Shown piece after piece: positions 8,416 through 17,177 of a DNA stretch of 64,000 nucleotides. Made by a program: the position numbers and the translations under genes. Every line of letters begins with the position of its first letter. The first letter of the stretch is position 1. This DNA is from JAHQVI01 sp963749875 (GTDB lineage: Bacteria > Pseudomonadota > Alphaproteobacteria > Rhizobiales > Rhodomicrobiaceae), in assembly GCA_963749875.1 (NCBI GenBank), contig CAVVOX010000002.1, positions 1-64,000 of the forward strand. Reading direction: 5' to 3'. The notes beneath the pieces were generated by a model. The model was not told the DNA's origin, ran no database searches, and saw only the letters and a list, made by a program, of their open reading frames with translations.

Positions 8416-9360
8416 ATGCAGGACAATCATCAAGTATTTGAACACCTTATCGGCAAGTGCCGCGCGCTGACACCGATCACGACCGCGGTCGTCTGGCCGT
8501 TAAGCGAAGTCGCATTGTTGGGCGCGGTCGAGGCGGCGCAGGAAGGGCTGATCGAGCCTCACCTGATCGGGCCGCGCGCTGAGCTGGAAATGCTGGCGCA
8601 GCGGCTTCACATCGATCTTTCGCCCTATCATGTCATAGGCGTCGAAAGCGATCTCAAGGCGGCCACAAAGGGCGTGGCGCTGTGCCGATCCGGTCATGCC
8701 GAGGCGCTGATGAAAGGCAGTCTCCATACGGATCATTTCATGCATGCGGTGATGGCGGACGAGACCGGCCTTAAGACCCACCGCCGGATCAGCCATGTCT
8801 TCATCTTCGACGTGCCGTCCTATCCGCACACTTTGCTGATCAGCGATGCCGCCATCAACATCTATCCGACGCTGGAAGACAAGGTGGACATCGTCCAGAA
8901 CGCCATCGACGTCGCCAAGGCGCTGGGCATCGACGTCCCCAAGGTGGCCATTCTCTCGGCCGTCGAAACGGTAACGTCGAAGATTACCTCGACGATCGAC
9001 GCGGCGGCCCTGTGCAAGATGGCCGATCGCGGCCAGATCGAAGGCGGCATCCTGGATGGCCCGCTTGCCTTCGACAATGCCGTCAATCTGAAGGCGGCCG
9101 AGATCAAGCATATCCACTCGCAGGTTGCCGGCCAGGCCGACATCCTGATCGTGCCCGATCTCGAATCCGGCAACATGCTCGCCAAGCAGCTCGAATATCT
9201 GGCTGGAGCGAAATCGGCGGGAATCGTGCTCGGGGCGCGTGTCCCGATCATCCTGACAAGCCGGGCCGACAGCGCCAAGACGCGGCTGACCTCCGCCGCG
9301 GTCGCGGTGCTGCTGGCTCATGGCAGACGACGCGAAACGGCAAAGGCCGTGGCGGTTTAG
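8416..9360 (+). CDS. Phosphate acetyl/butyryltransferase (PTA_PTB family)
   Basis: 314 residues of the short, single-domain phosphotransacylase family, which interconverts acyl-CoA and acyl phosphate. Seen: LIGPRAELEMLAQRL near the N-terminus, a LMKGSLHTDHFMHAVM segment, the family block ISHVFIFDVPSYPHTLLISD, and the C-terminal block ILIVPDLESGNMLAKQLEYL. An acetate kinase follows at once, so the pair would make or use acetyl phosphate. Alphaproteobacterial versions are often called phosphate acetyltransferase, but a butyryl preference cannot be excluded. AGGAG at 8401-8405 and the upstream sigma-54 promoter fix the start at 8416. Confidence 0.87.
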   Translation: MQDNHQVFEHLIGKCRALTPITTAVVWPLSEVALLGAVEAAQEGLIEPHLIGPRAELEMLAQRLHIDLSPYHVIGVESDLKAATKGVALCRSGHAEALMKGSLHTDHFMHAVMADETGLKTHRRISHVFIFDVPSYPHTLLISDAAINIYPTLEDKVDIVQNAIDVAKALGIDVPKVAILSAVETVTSKITSTIDAAALCKMADRGQIEGGILDGPLAFDNAVNLKAAEIKHIHSQVAGQADILIVPDLESGNMLAKQLEYLAGAKSAGIVLGARVPIILTSRADSAKTRLTSAAVAVLLAHGRRRETAKAVAV

Positions 9361-9408
9361 ACCGCGGGCCGCGTCGGCGGGACGATCATCGTCTAGGCAT
9401 CTTTTTTG

Positions 9409-9441
9409 AAGCATGGCCTTTCGGAAAAAACGGCCATGCTT
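9409..9441 (+). promoter_or_regulatory. Hairpin just before the acetate kinase gene
   Basis: AAGCATGGCC and GGCCATGCTT form a 10-bp perfect stem with a 13-base A-rich loop, ending 3 bases before the AAGGA of ackA. It could limit readthrough or translation between the two genes, or be a dispersed palindrome. Function is inference. Confidence 0.5.
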
Positions 9442-9454
9442 TCAAGGAATTCCG

Positions 9455-10678
9455 ATGGCCGACATTATTTTGGTTTTGAACGCTGGCTCCACCAGCCTGA
9501 AATTCGGGCTTTTCGGCGCAGGCGATAGGAAACGGACCGGGGAAGCGGCCGCCCTCGCCGCCCTCAGCCATGGCGAGATCAGGGGTCTCGACGCGGCACC
9601 GCATCTGACAATCCAGACAGGAGCGGCCGAAAGCCTTGCCGAGCGCGATTGGCCGGTGGGGACGGACCTGCATGAGATGCTGAATGATCTGCTTTGCTGG
9701 ATCGAAACGCATCATGGCGCGGGCCGGCTGGCCGCTGCGGGGCACCGCGTCGCACTCGGCGGATTGGAGCATACCGGACCGGAACGCATCGATGCGAAAC
9801 TCCTCGCCAGGCTAAAGCGCCTCGTCCCGCTCGCCCCCATGCATCAGCCGCGCAATATCGCCCCGATCGAGGCCCTTGCAAAGATTCACCCGCATTTGCC
9901 GCAGGTCGCCTGCTTCGATACCGCCTTTCACCGGACCATTCCCCATGTTGCCCAGCTTTATGGCCTGCCGCGAGAGCTGACCGAGGCGGGCGCGCGGCGC
10001 TATGGCTTTCACGGCCTGTCCTACGAATATATCTCCGGCCGGCTCGCCGAGATCGCCCCGGCCGCAGCGAAAGGCCGCACGATCATCGCTCACCTCGGCG
10101 GCGGCGCCAGCATGTGCGCGCTGCGAGACGGCAGGAGCGTCGCCACGACGATGGGCTTCAGCCCGCTTTCGGGGCTGCTGATGGCGACCCGGCCCGGCGA
10201 GCTCGATGCGGGCATTCCGCTCTGGCTGATCGAAGAACGCGGAATGAGCCTGGAGCAGATCAAGCACCTGCTCTATCACGAATGCGGGCTCAAGGGCGTT
10301 TCCGGTCTTTCCGATGACATGCGCGAGCTGCTTGCCAGCCGCGACCCGCGCGCTCGTGAAGCCGTCGATCTCTTCGTCTATCGCGTTCTTCAGGAGGCCG
10401 GAGCGCTCGCTGCCGCGCTCGAAGGACTCGATGCGTTCGTTTTCACCGGCGGCATCGGCGAGCACGCCGCGTCCGTCCGCGCCGAGATCTGCAAACGGCT
10501 GGCATGGCTAGGCATCAGAATCGACGAGACGGCCAACGTCCGCGGAGACGTACGCATCGGCGCGCATGACAGCCCAGTCGACGTTTTCGCGATCCCAACC
10601 AATGAAGAACTGATGGTTGCACGACACACGCAAACCGTCCTGTGCGGCCAAGAAGCGCCTGTCAGCACGGCGGGCTAA
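9455..10678 (+). CDS. ackA: Acetate kinase
   Basis: 407 residues. Acetokinase signatures are present: N-terminal LVLNAGSTSLKFGLF, the substrate region GHRVALGG, ACFDTAFHRTIPHVAQLYGL, the GFHGLSYEYIS block, phosphate loop HLGGGASMCA, TTMGFSPLSGLLMATRPGELD, and FTGGIGEHAASVR. It catalyses ATP + acetate to ADP + acetyl phosphate in the cytoplasm. With the phosphotransacylase it allows ATP formation from acetyl-CoA under low oxygen or overflow. AAGGA at 9444-9448 supports the ATG at 9455. The distance to the next gene is 13 bases. Confidence 0.95.
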   Translation: MADIILVLNAGSTSLKFGLFGAGDRKRTGEAAALAALSHGEIRGLDAAPHLTIQTGAAESLAERDWPVGTDLHEMLNDLLCWIETHHGAGRLAAAGHRVALGGLEHTGPERIDAKLLARLKRLVPLAPMHQPRNIAPIEALAKIHPHLPQVACFDTAFHRTIPHVAQLYGLPRELTEAGARRYGFHGLSYEYISGRLAEIAPAAAKGRTIIAHLGGGASMCALRDGRSVATTMGFSPLSGLLMATRPGELDAGIPLWLIEERGMSLEQIKHLLYHECGLKGVSGLSDDMRELLASRDPRAREAVDLFVYRVLQEAGALAAALEGLDAFVFTGGIGEHAASVRAEICKRLAWLGIRIDETANVRGDVRIGAHDSPVDVFAIPTNEELMVARHTQTVLCGQEAPVSTAG

Positions 10679-10691
10679 CGGAGATGACATC

Positions 10692-11834
10692 ATGAATGAC
10701 CAGCAAGACATTGCGACCCTTCCGCGTGAAAAGCGGCCGGTGCACGAACATAGCGTGCCTTTCCTCTGGCCGCTGGCGCCGATGATCGAGATGGAGGCGA
10801 ACGGGCTCCGTCTGTTCCAGGAGAACCTCAAATATCTCAGTGAAGCCGAGGCGATCACGGCCCCGCCCGCCTCCGAATGGGCAACGCGGAACCGTGTTCT
10901 GCTCGATCTCGACACGATGCTTCTGAGGGACTTCTCAGGCGGCGCCAATGGCGCTCTCCCCGTTGTTGTCGATGCCCCCTATGCCGGGCATTCGGCAACG
11001 ATTGCCGATTATGCGCCCGGACAGAGCCTGGTGGAGACGCTGACCGATTCCGGCCTTAAGCACGTCCTCGTGACCGACTGGAAGACGGCCACCGAGGAGA
11101 TGAAATATTTCGACATCGATAAATATCTCGCCGAGATCAATGTCGCGGTCGACGAGCTGGGCGGCAAGGCGCATCTGATCGGCCTGTGTCAGGGCGGGTG
11201 GATGGCGGCAATGTATGCCGCGCGGTTTCCGCGCAAGGTCGCCTCGCTGGTCCTCGCCGGCGCCCCCATCGATGCCGACGCCGGCAGCGGTCCGATCAAG
11301 AAGATCGCTCACAGCCTGCCCTTGAGCTTCTATGAGGAGATGGTGGCCGTCGGCAACGGGCGTATGCTTGGCCGTTTCATGCTGGCAGGCTGGAAGAACA
11401 TGCACCCGGAGGTGCATTATCTAGAGAAATATCTCGATCTGTTCGCCCATGTCGAAGACGAGCGATATCTTCAGCGAACAGAGCAATTCGAGCGCTGGTA
11501 CGAGAATCCCATCGATCTGCCCGGCCGCTACTATCTTCAGGCCATCCGCGACCTGTTCAAGGAGAACCGTTTCGCCAAAGGCGCGTTCACCGCTCTCGGC
11601 CGAACGCTGAAGCTCAAGGATATCACCTGTCCGCTCTATCTGCTCGCCGGCGAGAGCGACGACATTACGACCAGCGAGCAGGTCTTCAACGCCGAAAAGC
11701 TCGTCGGCACGCCGAAAGACAAAATCAAAAAGACGCTCGTCCCGGGCGGCCATATCGGTCTGTTCATGGGGCGGCGTACCCTTGGCGATGCCTGGCCGGT
11801 CATTGGCCGCTGGATCGCCGCACAACGGGGCTGA
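10692..11834 (+). CDS. PHA synthase/depolymerase-like alpha/beta hydrolase with Cys nucleophile
   Basis: 380 residues. The nucleophile elbow is GLCQGGW with C166, as in PhaC-type PHA synthases and intracellular PHB depolymerases, not the Ser of ordinary lipases. Acid and base candidates are Asp in LLAGESDDITTSEQ and His in VPGGHIGLFMGRR; the latter segment resembles the depolymerase ending GHYGVFNGRR. At 380 residues it is shorter than PhaC (about 560) and near PhaZ length (about 410). It probably acts on polyhydroxyalkanoate or its CoA thioesters, linking reserve carbon to the adjacent acetyl-phosphate genes. Which direction is unknown. ATG at 10692 follows GGAG. Confidence 0.75.
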   Translation: MNDQQDIATLPREKRPVHEHSVPFLWPLAPMIEMEANGLRLFQENLKYLSEAEAITAPPASEWATRNRVLLDLDTMLLRDFSGGANGALPVVVDAPYAGHSATIADYAPGQSLVETLTDSGLKHVLVTDWKTATEEMKYFDIDKYLAEINVAVDELGGKAHLIGLCQGGWMAAMYAARFPRKVASLVLAGAPIDADAGSGPIKKIAHSLPLSFYEEMVAVGNGRMLGRFMLAGWKNMHPEVHYLEKYLDLFAHVEDERYLQRTEQFERWYENPIDLPGRYYLQAIRDLFKENRFAKGAFTALGRTLKLKDITCPLYLLAGESDDITTSEQVFNAEKLVGTPKDKIKKTLVPGGHIGLFMGRRTLGDAWPVIGRWIAAQRG

Positions 11835-11852
11835 CCCCCGAAAGGAGTGATC

Positions 11853-14329
11853 ATGGACGAGGTCATCACAAGGCCGCAGGAAGGGGGGAGAAAGCGGCCG
11901 AAGACACTTTGGAGGGCGGGGACCAGACAGACCCTGAAAAGGGCCTGACGCGCGCCGAAGCAAAAGCGCGGCTCGCCAAATATGGGCCGAACGAGATCGC
12001 CGAAAAGCGCCAAAGCGTGCTCAGGCAGCTTCTGTCCTATTTCTGGGGGCCGATCCCCTGGATGATCGAGGCTGCCGCCGTGCTGTCGGGCGTTCTGGGC
12101 AACTGGGCCGATCTCGCGATCATCATCGTCATGCTCGGCATCAATGCCGCCGTCGCTTTCTGGCAGGAGCGCAAGGCGGGCGATGCGATCGCGCTGCTCA
12201 AGGCGCGCCTTGCGCCCGAGGCCCGCGTGCTGCGCGAGGGGCGTTGGCTGCGTCTCCCCGCGCGCGAGCTCGTCCCCGGCGATGTGGTGCTCCTGCAGAT
12301 CGGCAACATCGTTCCCGGCGACGCAGAGCTGATCAAGGGTGACTATCTCAGCGCCGACGAGTTTGCGCTCACCGGCGAGTTGCTCCCCGTCGAGAAGAGC
12401 GTCGGCGATCCGGCCTATTCCGGTGCGATCGTTCGGCAGGGCGAGATGACGGCGATCATCACGGCCACGGGCATGAACACTTATTTCGGCAAGACCGCCC
12501 AACTGGTCGCCACGGCCGAGATCCGCTCTCATTTTCAGCACGCCGTCCTTAAGATCGGCGATTTCCTGATCCTGGCGACCGTGGGACTTGTGGCGTTGAT
12601 CCTGCTCGTCGCCCTGTTCCGCCAGGAGCCGTTTCTGCGGGTGCTGCAATTCGCGCTGATCCTCACCGTTGCGGCGATCCCCGTAGCGCTGCCGACGGTG
12701 CTGTCGGTGACGATGGCGATCGGCGCAGAGCGGCTCGCCCGGATGAAGGCGATCGTCTCGCGGCTGGTATCGATCGAAGAGCTTGCGGGCGTGGATGTGC
12801 TGTGCGCCGACAAAACCGGCACCTTGACGAAGAACAAGCTGACGCTGGGCGATCCTTTGCCTGTCGATGGGGTCGATCCGGCCGATCTTGTGCTCGCCGC
12901 TGCTCTCGCCTCCGACCGCGACGGCGCGGATGCGATCGACGATGCGGTCGTGGCGGGCCTCAAGTCGCAATCGGCGCTCGATCCTTATACGGTCGTGAAG
13001 TTCACACCGTTCGATCCCGTCAGCAAGCGGACCGAAGCGGCCTTGCGGCTCGGCCGGAAGGATCTGCGCGTCTCGAAAGGGGCGCCCCAGGTCATTCTCG
13101 ATTTGACCGCGCCCGACGCCGATACGCGCAAAGCCGCTGAAGACCGGGTGGACGCGCTTGCCCGGCAGGGCTATCGCGCCATCGCCGTCGCGCGCGCAGA
13201 GGGCAACCGGGACTGGCGCTATCTGGGTCTGCTGCCGATCTTCGATCCGCCACGCGAGGATTCCGCCGCCACCATCGCCGACGCAGAGAAGATGGGCGTC
13301 GAGGTCAAGATGATTACGGGCGATCATGAGGCGATTGCCCGGCAGATCGCCGGAAAGCTTGGTCTCGGCACCAACATCCTGTCGGCCGACGAGGTCTTCG
13401 AAGGGGGCGGAAATGACATTGCCGGACGGATCGAGGCGGCGAACGGCGTCGCCCGCGTGTTTCCCGAGCATAAATTCCGGATCGTCAAAGCGCTCGAAGC
13501 AAAGGGCGATCACATTGTCGGCATGACCGGCGACGGTGTGAATGACGCGCCCGCGCTGAAGCAGGCCGATGTCGGCATTGCCGTTTCGGGGGCGACAGAT
13601 GCCGCGCGCGCCGCGGCCGATCTGGTGCTCACCGCGCAGGGCCTTTCCGTCATTACCTCGGCGATCGAGGAAGCGCGGCGGATCTTCGAGCGCATGACGA
13701 GCTATGCGACCTACCGGATTGCCGAGACCATCCGTGTCCTGCTCTTTATGACGCTGTCGATCCTGATCTTCAGCTTTTACCCGGTCACCGCGATCATGAT
13801 CGTCATGCTGGCCATTCTGAACGACTTTCCGATCATGATGATCGCTTATGACAATGCGCCCTTCGCGCGTCATCCCGTGCGGTGGGATATGCGGCGGGTG
13901 CTTACCATTGCCAGCGTGCTGGGCGTCATGGGCGTCATCGAGACGTTCCTCTTATTCTGGTTCGTCGATACCCAGCTCAATCTGTCGCGCGAGGTCATCC
14001 AGACCATCATTTTCCTCAAGCTGCTCGTTGCGGGCCATCTGACCATCTATGTCACGCGCAGCCAGCGCTGGTTCTGGTCGCATCCCTGGCCGGCTATGCG
14101 CCTGTTTCTGACCTGCGAGGCCACGCAGGTGCTCGGTACGTTGATCGCTGTCTATGGAATTGCAGTGACGCCGATCGGCTGGACCTATGCGCTTGGTGTC
14201 TGGGCCTATGCACTGGCGTGGCTGCCGGTCGAAAGCGCGATCGCAGTGGGCGTGCGCCGTCTCCTCGACGCTGAAGCGCGGCATGCAAAGCATGCCACAT
14301 TCGCGGGCTCGCACATTACAACACTGTAA
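11853..14329 (+). CDS. P-type (type IIIA) plasma-membrane H+-ATPase, 5' end frameshifted
   Basis: Full P3A pump: actuator motif LTGELLPVEKS, phosphorylation motif DKTGTLTKN (Asp codon 12809-12811), nucleotide domain, MITGDHEAIA hinge, GDGVNDAPALKQADVGIAV, and about ten membrane helices. It exports protons using ATP. The ATG at 11853 has an excellent AAAGGAG but its frame ends soon (TGA near 11948), while the pump frame is open from upstream of TTG 11909. The run GGGGGG at 11883-11888 lies between. One more G would join them into an 825-residue protein starting MDEVITRPQEGGEKAAEDTL. I take this as a homopolymer deletion error; the alternative is a TTG start at 11909. Confidence 0.88.
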
Positions 14330-14376
14330 GCATATGGCCAGAAAGCGGAAAAGGCCCGGTCCGATATTGACATTGT

Positions 14377-14390
14377 TCAATCCGATCGGC
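14377..14390 (+). promoter_or_regulatory. FNR-like palindrome upstream of the duplicated small exported proteins
   Basis: TTGACATTGTTCAA fits TTGA-N6-TCAA. Its centre is about 68 bases upstream of the ATG at 14452. No good -10 follows at the expected distance, so it is weak. Confidence 0.35.
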
Positions 14391-14451
14391 GGACGGTCCT
14401 CCACCTCACGGGTGTTCCGCAAACCGCCGACCCAAATAAGGAGATGATACA

Positions 14452-14730
14452 ATGAAGAGCGCAAAGATCCTGCCGGCACTCGGCCTCGGTCTCGCACTCG
14501 GCCTGGCCGCGGCTGCAACGACAACGGCCTCGGCCGCCACCCGGCATATGGGCATTGGCGTTCGCACAGGAGACGCGAACCTGACCCTGGTCGAACGCCA
14601 TCCCGGACAGGACGATTTCGGCGTTGCCGACAACGATAGCGGCCAAGGCGCATATGGCGCGCCTCGCTGGCATGCGAAATACAGCTTCAGCGCAGGCCGG
14701 TCCTGGCTGCCCCCCTCTTTCCTGAAATAG
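14452..14730 (+). CDS. Small exported protein, first of a tandem pair
   Basis: 92 residues with a typical signal peptide (residues 1-28, hydrophobic core ALGLGLALGLAAAA, cleavage after ASA). The mature part has GDANLTLVERHPGQDDFG and ends PRWHAKYSFSAGRSWLPPSF-LK. It is about 80% like the first 90 residues of the next gene and lacks that protein's last 32 residues because a small deletion brings in TAG. After the stop, the DNA still matches the second copy for about 15 bases (GCGGTTACGGCACAT). AAGGAGATGATACA precedes the ATG in both copies. Family not recognised; probably periplasmic. Confidence 0.75.
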   Translation: MKSAKILPALGLGLALGLAAAATTTASAATRHMGIGVRTGDANLTLVERHPGQDDFGVADNDSGQGAYGAPRWHAKYSFSAGRSWLPPSFLK

Positions 14731-14771
14731 CGGTTACGGCACATCGCCGATCCAAATGAGGAGATGATACA

Positions 14772-15146
14772 ATGAAGAGCATAAAGATCCTGCCGGCACT
14801 CGGCCTCGGCCTTGCACTCGGCCTGGCCACGGCTGCAACGACGACCGCCTCGGCCGCCAGCCGATATACGGGCATGGGCGTTCGCGCAGGAGACGCAAAT
14901 TTGGCCCTGGTCGCACGCCATCCCGGACGGGACGATTTCGGTGTTGGTGACAACGATCGCGGGCGAGGAGCATATGGCGGACCCCGCTGGCATCCAAATT
15001 ACAGCTTCAATGCAGGCCGGTCCTGGCTGCCCCGCTCTTTCCTGAACGATCGCGGTTACGGCACATGCCGGTATTCCCGCCTCAAATGGCAGCAATCGGG
15101 CAGCCGCTACTGGCGCAACAGATTTGAGGCATGCATGGCAGGTTAA
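14772..15146 (+). CDS. Small exported protein, second of a tandem pair
   Basis: 124 residues with the same signal peptide type as its neighbour (cleavage near ASA-AS), then GDANLALVARHPGRDDFG, GGPRWHPNYSFNAGRSWLPR and a Cys-containing basic tail (GTCRYSRLKWQQSGSRYWRN, RFEACMAG). The two Cys of the tail could pair. The leader before its ATG repeats the leader of the first copy, so the unit of duplication included the ribosome binding site. Function unknown; periplasmic location inferred. Confidence 0.78.
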   Translation: MKSIKILPALGLGLALGLATAATTTASAASRYTGMGVRAGDANLALVARHPGRDDFGVGDNDRGRGAYGGPRWHPNYSFNAGRSWLPRSFLNDRGYGTCRYSRLKWQQSGSRYWRNRFEACMAG

Positions 15147-15158
15147 TGCAGTTTCCAG

Positions 15159-15318
15159 AGGACGGAGCGAACCACCTTTCTGTTGCATCTGAGCCCGCTC
15201 CGTCCTTTGGCTGAGCATAATCATTTGTGCAAGAGCCGGTGTCCATTCCCCCCCCTGAGAGGACGTGCTCTTGCCGATTATGCTCCCGCCCGCGCAGTCT
15301 CCCCAGCGTCTGCGCGGG
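15159..15318 (+). promoter_or_regulatory. Three consecutive hairpins before degP
   Basis: 15159-15206 has a perfect 11-bp stem (AGGACGGAGCG/CGCTCCGTCCT) followed by TTT and may terminate the small-protein transcript. 15213-15285 is a long stem with arms GAGCATAATC/GATTATGCTC and GCAAGAGC/GCTCTTGC. 15289-15318 has the stem CCCGCGCAG/CTGCGCGGG. The rest of the 337-base gap holds no gene and should contain the degP promoter. Confidence 0.6.
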
Positions 15319-15483
15319 CATCTTCTTGTCTTGCGCACGGCACGAGCGGCCGACCTCCATCGAAGCAAAAACAAACCTTACGAAACTGTATGCCGATGTC
15401 CATCATCCAGAAAGTCGGGCTTTGTCATAGTTCTCCCTATTCGTTGCGCGGCATAGACCGCGACACCAATTCGGAGAGATTTC

Positions 15484-17040
15484 ATGATGACTACCATCGC
15501 ACCCAAAGGTGAGCAGCCGACAAAGCGGCCGCGCTCCTGGTTCATGAGTAAGCTGATCGTCGGTGTAAGCCTTACCGCGCTGCTCGCCGGCGTGGCTCTT
15601 CCACAATTTGCGAACTCTGCCGCTTTGTCGGCTATCGCGCCCGCCCAAACTCAGACCGCCAATCTGCCCGACTTCACCAGCCTCGTCGCGAAGGTCAAAC
15701 CCGCCGTCTTTGCCGTCAAAGTACGGATCGACCCTTCGCTCAAGACCGTGCACGAGAACGGGCAGCAGCAGATGGCGCCAAGTCCCTTCCAGGGCGAAAA
15801 TCCGTTCAAGGGAACGCCTTTCGAGCACTTCTTCGATGGCATGCCGTTCCAGTTCCGCGGCAACCCCTACGGCAACGGCCATCATCATGGTCCCATGATC
15901 CAGGCGCTCGGCAGCGGCTTCTTCATCTCCAGCGACGGCTATGCCGTTACGAACAATCACGTCGTCGACGGAGCCACCAAAGTCGAGATCGCCATGGATG
16001 ACGGCGAAACCTACAAAGCCAAAGTCGTCGGCACCGATCCGAAAACCGACCTGGCGGTGATCAAAGTCGAAGGAAGCAGCAACTTCCCATACGTCAAGAT
16101 GGCGAAGAAAACGCCGAAAATTGGCGAATGGGTGCTTGCTGTCGGTAATCCTTTCGGTCTGGGCGGTACGGTGACGGCGGGCATTGTCTCGGCGGAAAAC
16201 CGCGACATCGGTTCCGGGCCGTATGATGACTTCATCCAGATCGATGCCGCCGTGAACCGCGGCAATTCAGGCGGTCCGACCTTCAATCTGGCCGGCGAGG
16301 TCATCGGCGTGAACACCGCGATCTATACGCCGAGCGGAGGGTCGGTCGGCATCGCATTCGACATTCCCTCGACCACCGTCAACCAGGTCGTTCCCGTCCT
16401 CAGAGAAAAGGGCCATGTCGACCGCGCCTGGCTCGGTGTTCAGATCCAGACGGTGACCGAGGACATCGCTCAGAGCCTTGGGCTGCCGGATGCGAAAGGC
16501 GCGCTCGTTGCGGAGCCCGAAACGGGAAGCCCGGCGGCGAAGGCCGGCCTGAAAGCGGGCGACGTGATCGTCAAGGTCGATGGCAAGACCGTCGAGGACG
16601 CACGCGATCTCGCTCGCAAGATCGGCGGCATGGCGCCCGAGACCAGCGTCGATATTGCCGTGATTCGCAATGGCGATTCCAAGGACTTCAAGATCACGCT
16701 CGGCGCCCAGAAGACGGATCAGAAGCAGACGCTGGCGCAGAACGAAGCGGGCAATCAGGATCTCGGCAAGCTCGGCCTTTCGGTCGCCCCAGCCTCGTCC
16801 GTTATGGGTGCCGGTGAGGAAGGCGTCGTCGTCACGGGCGTCGATCCGGACGGCCCCGCCGCCAATGTCGGTATCGAGACGGGCGACGTCATTCTGAAGA
16901 TCGGCGGACACGACGTGCGTTCCGGCGCCGATCTGCGCGACGCCCTTACGAATGCCAAAGCGCGCGGGCGGAACAAAGCCCTCGCCCTTATCAAGCGTGG
17001 CGACGGGCAGCACTATGTCGCTCTGCCTGCGGCCGCATAA
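15484..17040 (+). CDS. degP: DegP/HtrA-type periplasmic serine endoprotease
   Basis: 518 residues: a long N-terminal region with a signal sequence or anchor (residues 20-46, SKLIVGVSLTALLAGVAL), trypsin-like domain with the triad H159 (TNNHVVD), D189 (PKTDLAVIKV) and S262 (RGNSGGP), then PDZ1 from about residue 318 (AWLGVQIQTVTEDIAQSLGL) and PDZ2 from about 425. It degrades or refolds damaged envelope proteins. GGAGAG is 5 bases from ATG 15484; ATG 15487 is the alternative. It stands alone between hairpins, next to small exported proteins and converging on the N-ATPase operon. Confidence 0.93.
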   Translation: MMTTIAPKGEQPTKRPRSWFMSKLIVGVSLTALLAGVALPQFANSAALSAIAPAQTQTANLPDFTSLVAKVKPAVFAVKVRIDPSLKTVHENGQQQMAPSPFQGENPFKGTPFEHFFDGMPFQFRGNPYGNGHHHGPMIQALGSGFFISSDGYAVTNNHVVDGATKVEIAMDDGETYKAKVVGTDPKTDLAVIKVEGSSNFPYVKMAKKTPKIGEWVLAVGNPFGLGGTVTAGIVSAENRDIGSGPYDDFIQIDAAVNRGNSGGPTFNLAGEVIGVNTAIYTPSGGSVGIAFDIPSTTVNQVVPVLREKGHVDRAWLGVQIQTVTEDIAQSLGLPDAKGALVAEPETGSPAAKAGLKAGDVIVKVDGKTVEDARDLARKIGGMAPETSVDIAVIRNGDSKDFKITLGAQKTDQKQTLAQNEAGNQDLGKLGLSVAPASSVMGAGEEGVVVTGVDPDGPAANVGIETGDVILKIGGHDVRSGADLRDALTNAKARGRNKALALIKRGDGQHYVALPAAA

Positions 17041-17074
17041 CCCTTACGGCTCGTTCAATCGTTAGAACGGCCTT

Positions 17075-17115
17075 CCAGTCCGAAGGTCTGTCCGATCCTA
17101 GGACCTTCGGACTGG
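17075..17115. terminator. Hairpin between convergent degP and atpG
   Basis: CCAGTCCGAAGGTC and GACCTTCGGACTGG form a perfect 14-bp stem with a 13-base loop. No T run follows on either strand. It sits between convergent gene ends, so a bidirectional terminator or RNA-stabilising hairpin is likely. Confidence 0.6.
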
Positions 17116-17177
17116 CGACTGCAGACCCACCGGGATGAAACGGCCAGCCGTGGCTTTCATGCGGAACGCAAACCCGT

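Noticed and set aside
11636..13873. 745-codon open frame on the minus strand inside the H+-ATPase gene
   Set aside because: It is the complement of a conserved P-type ATPase; the long opening follows from GC-rich codon use, and its product is low-complexity basic with no domain.
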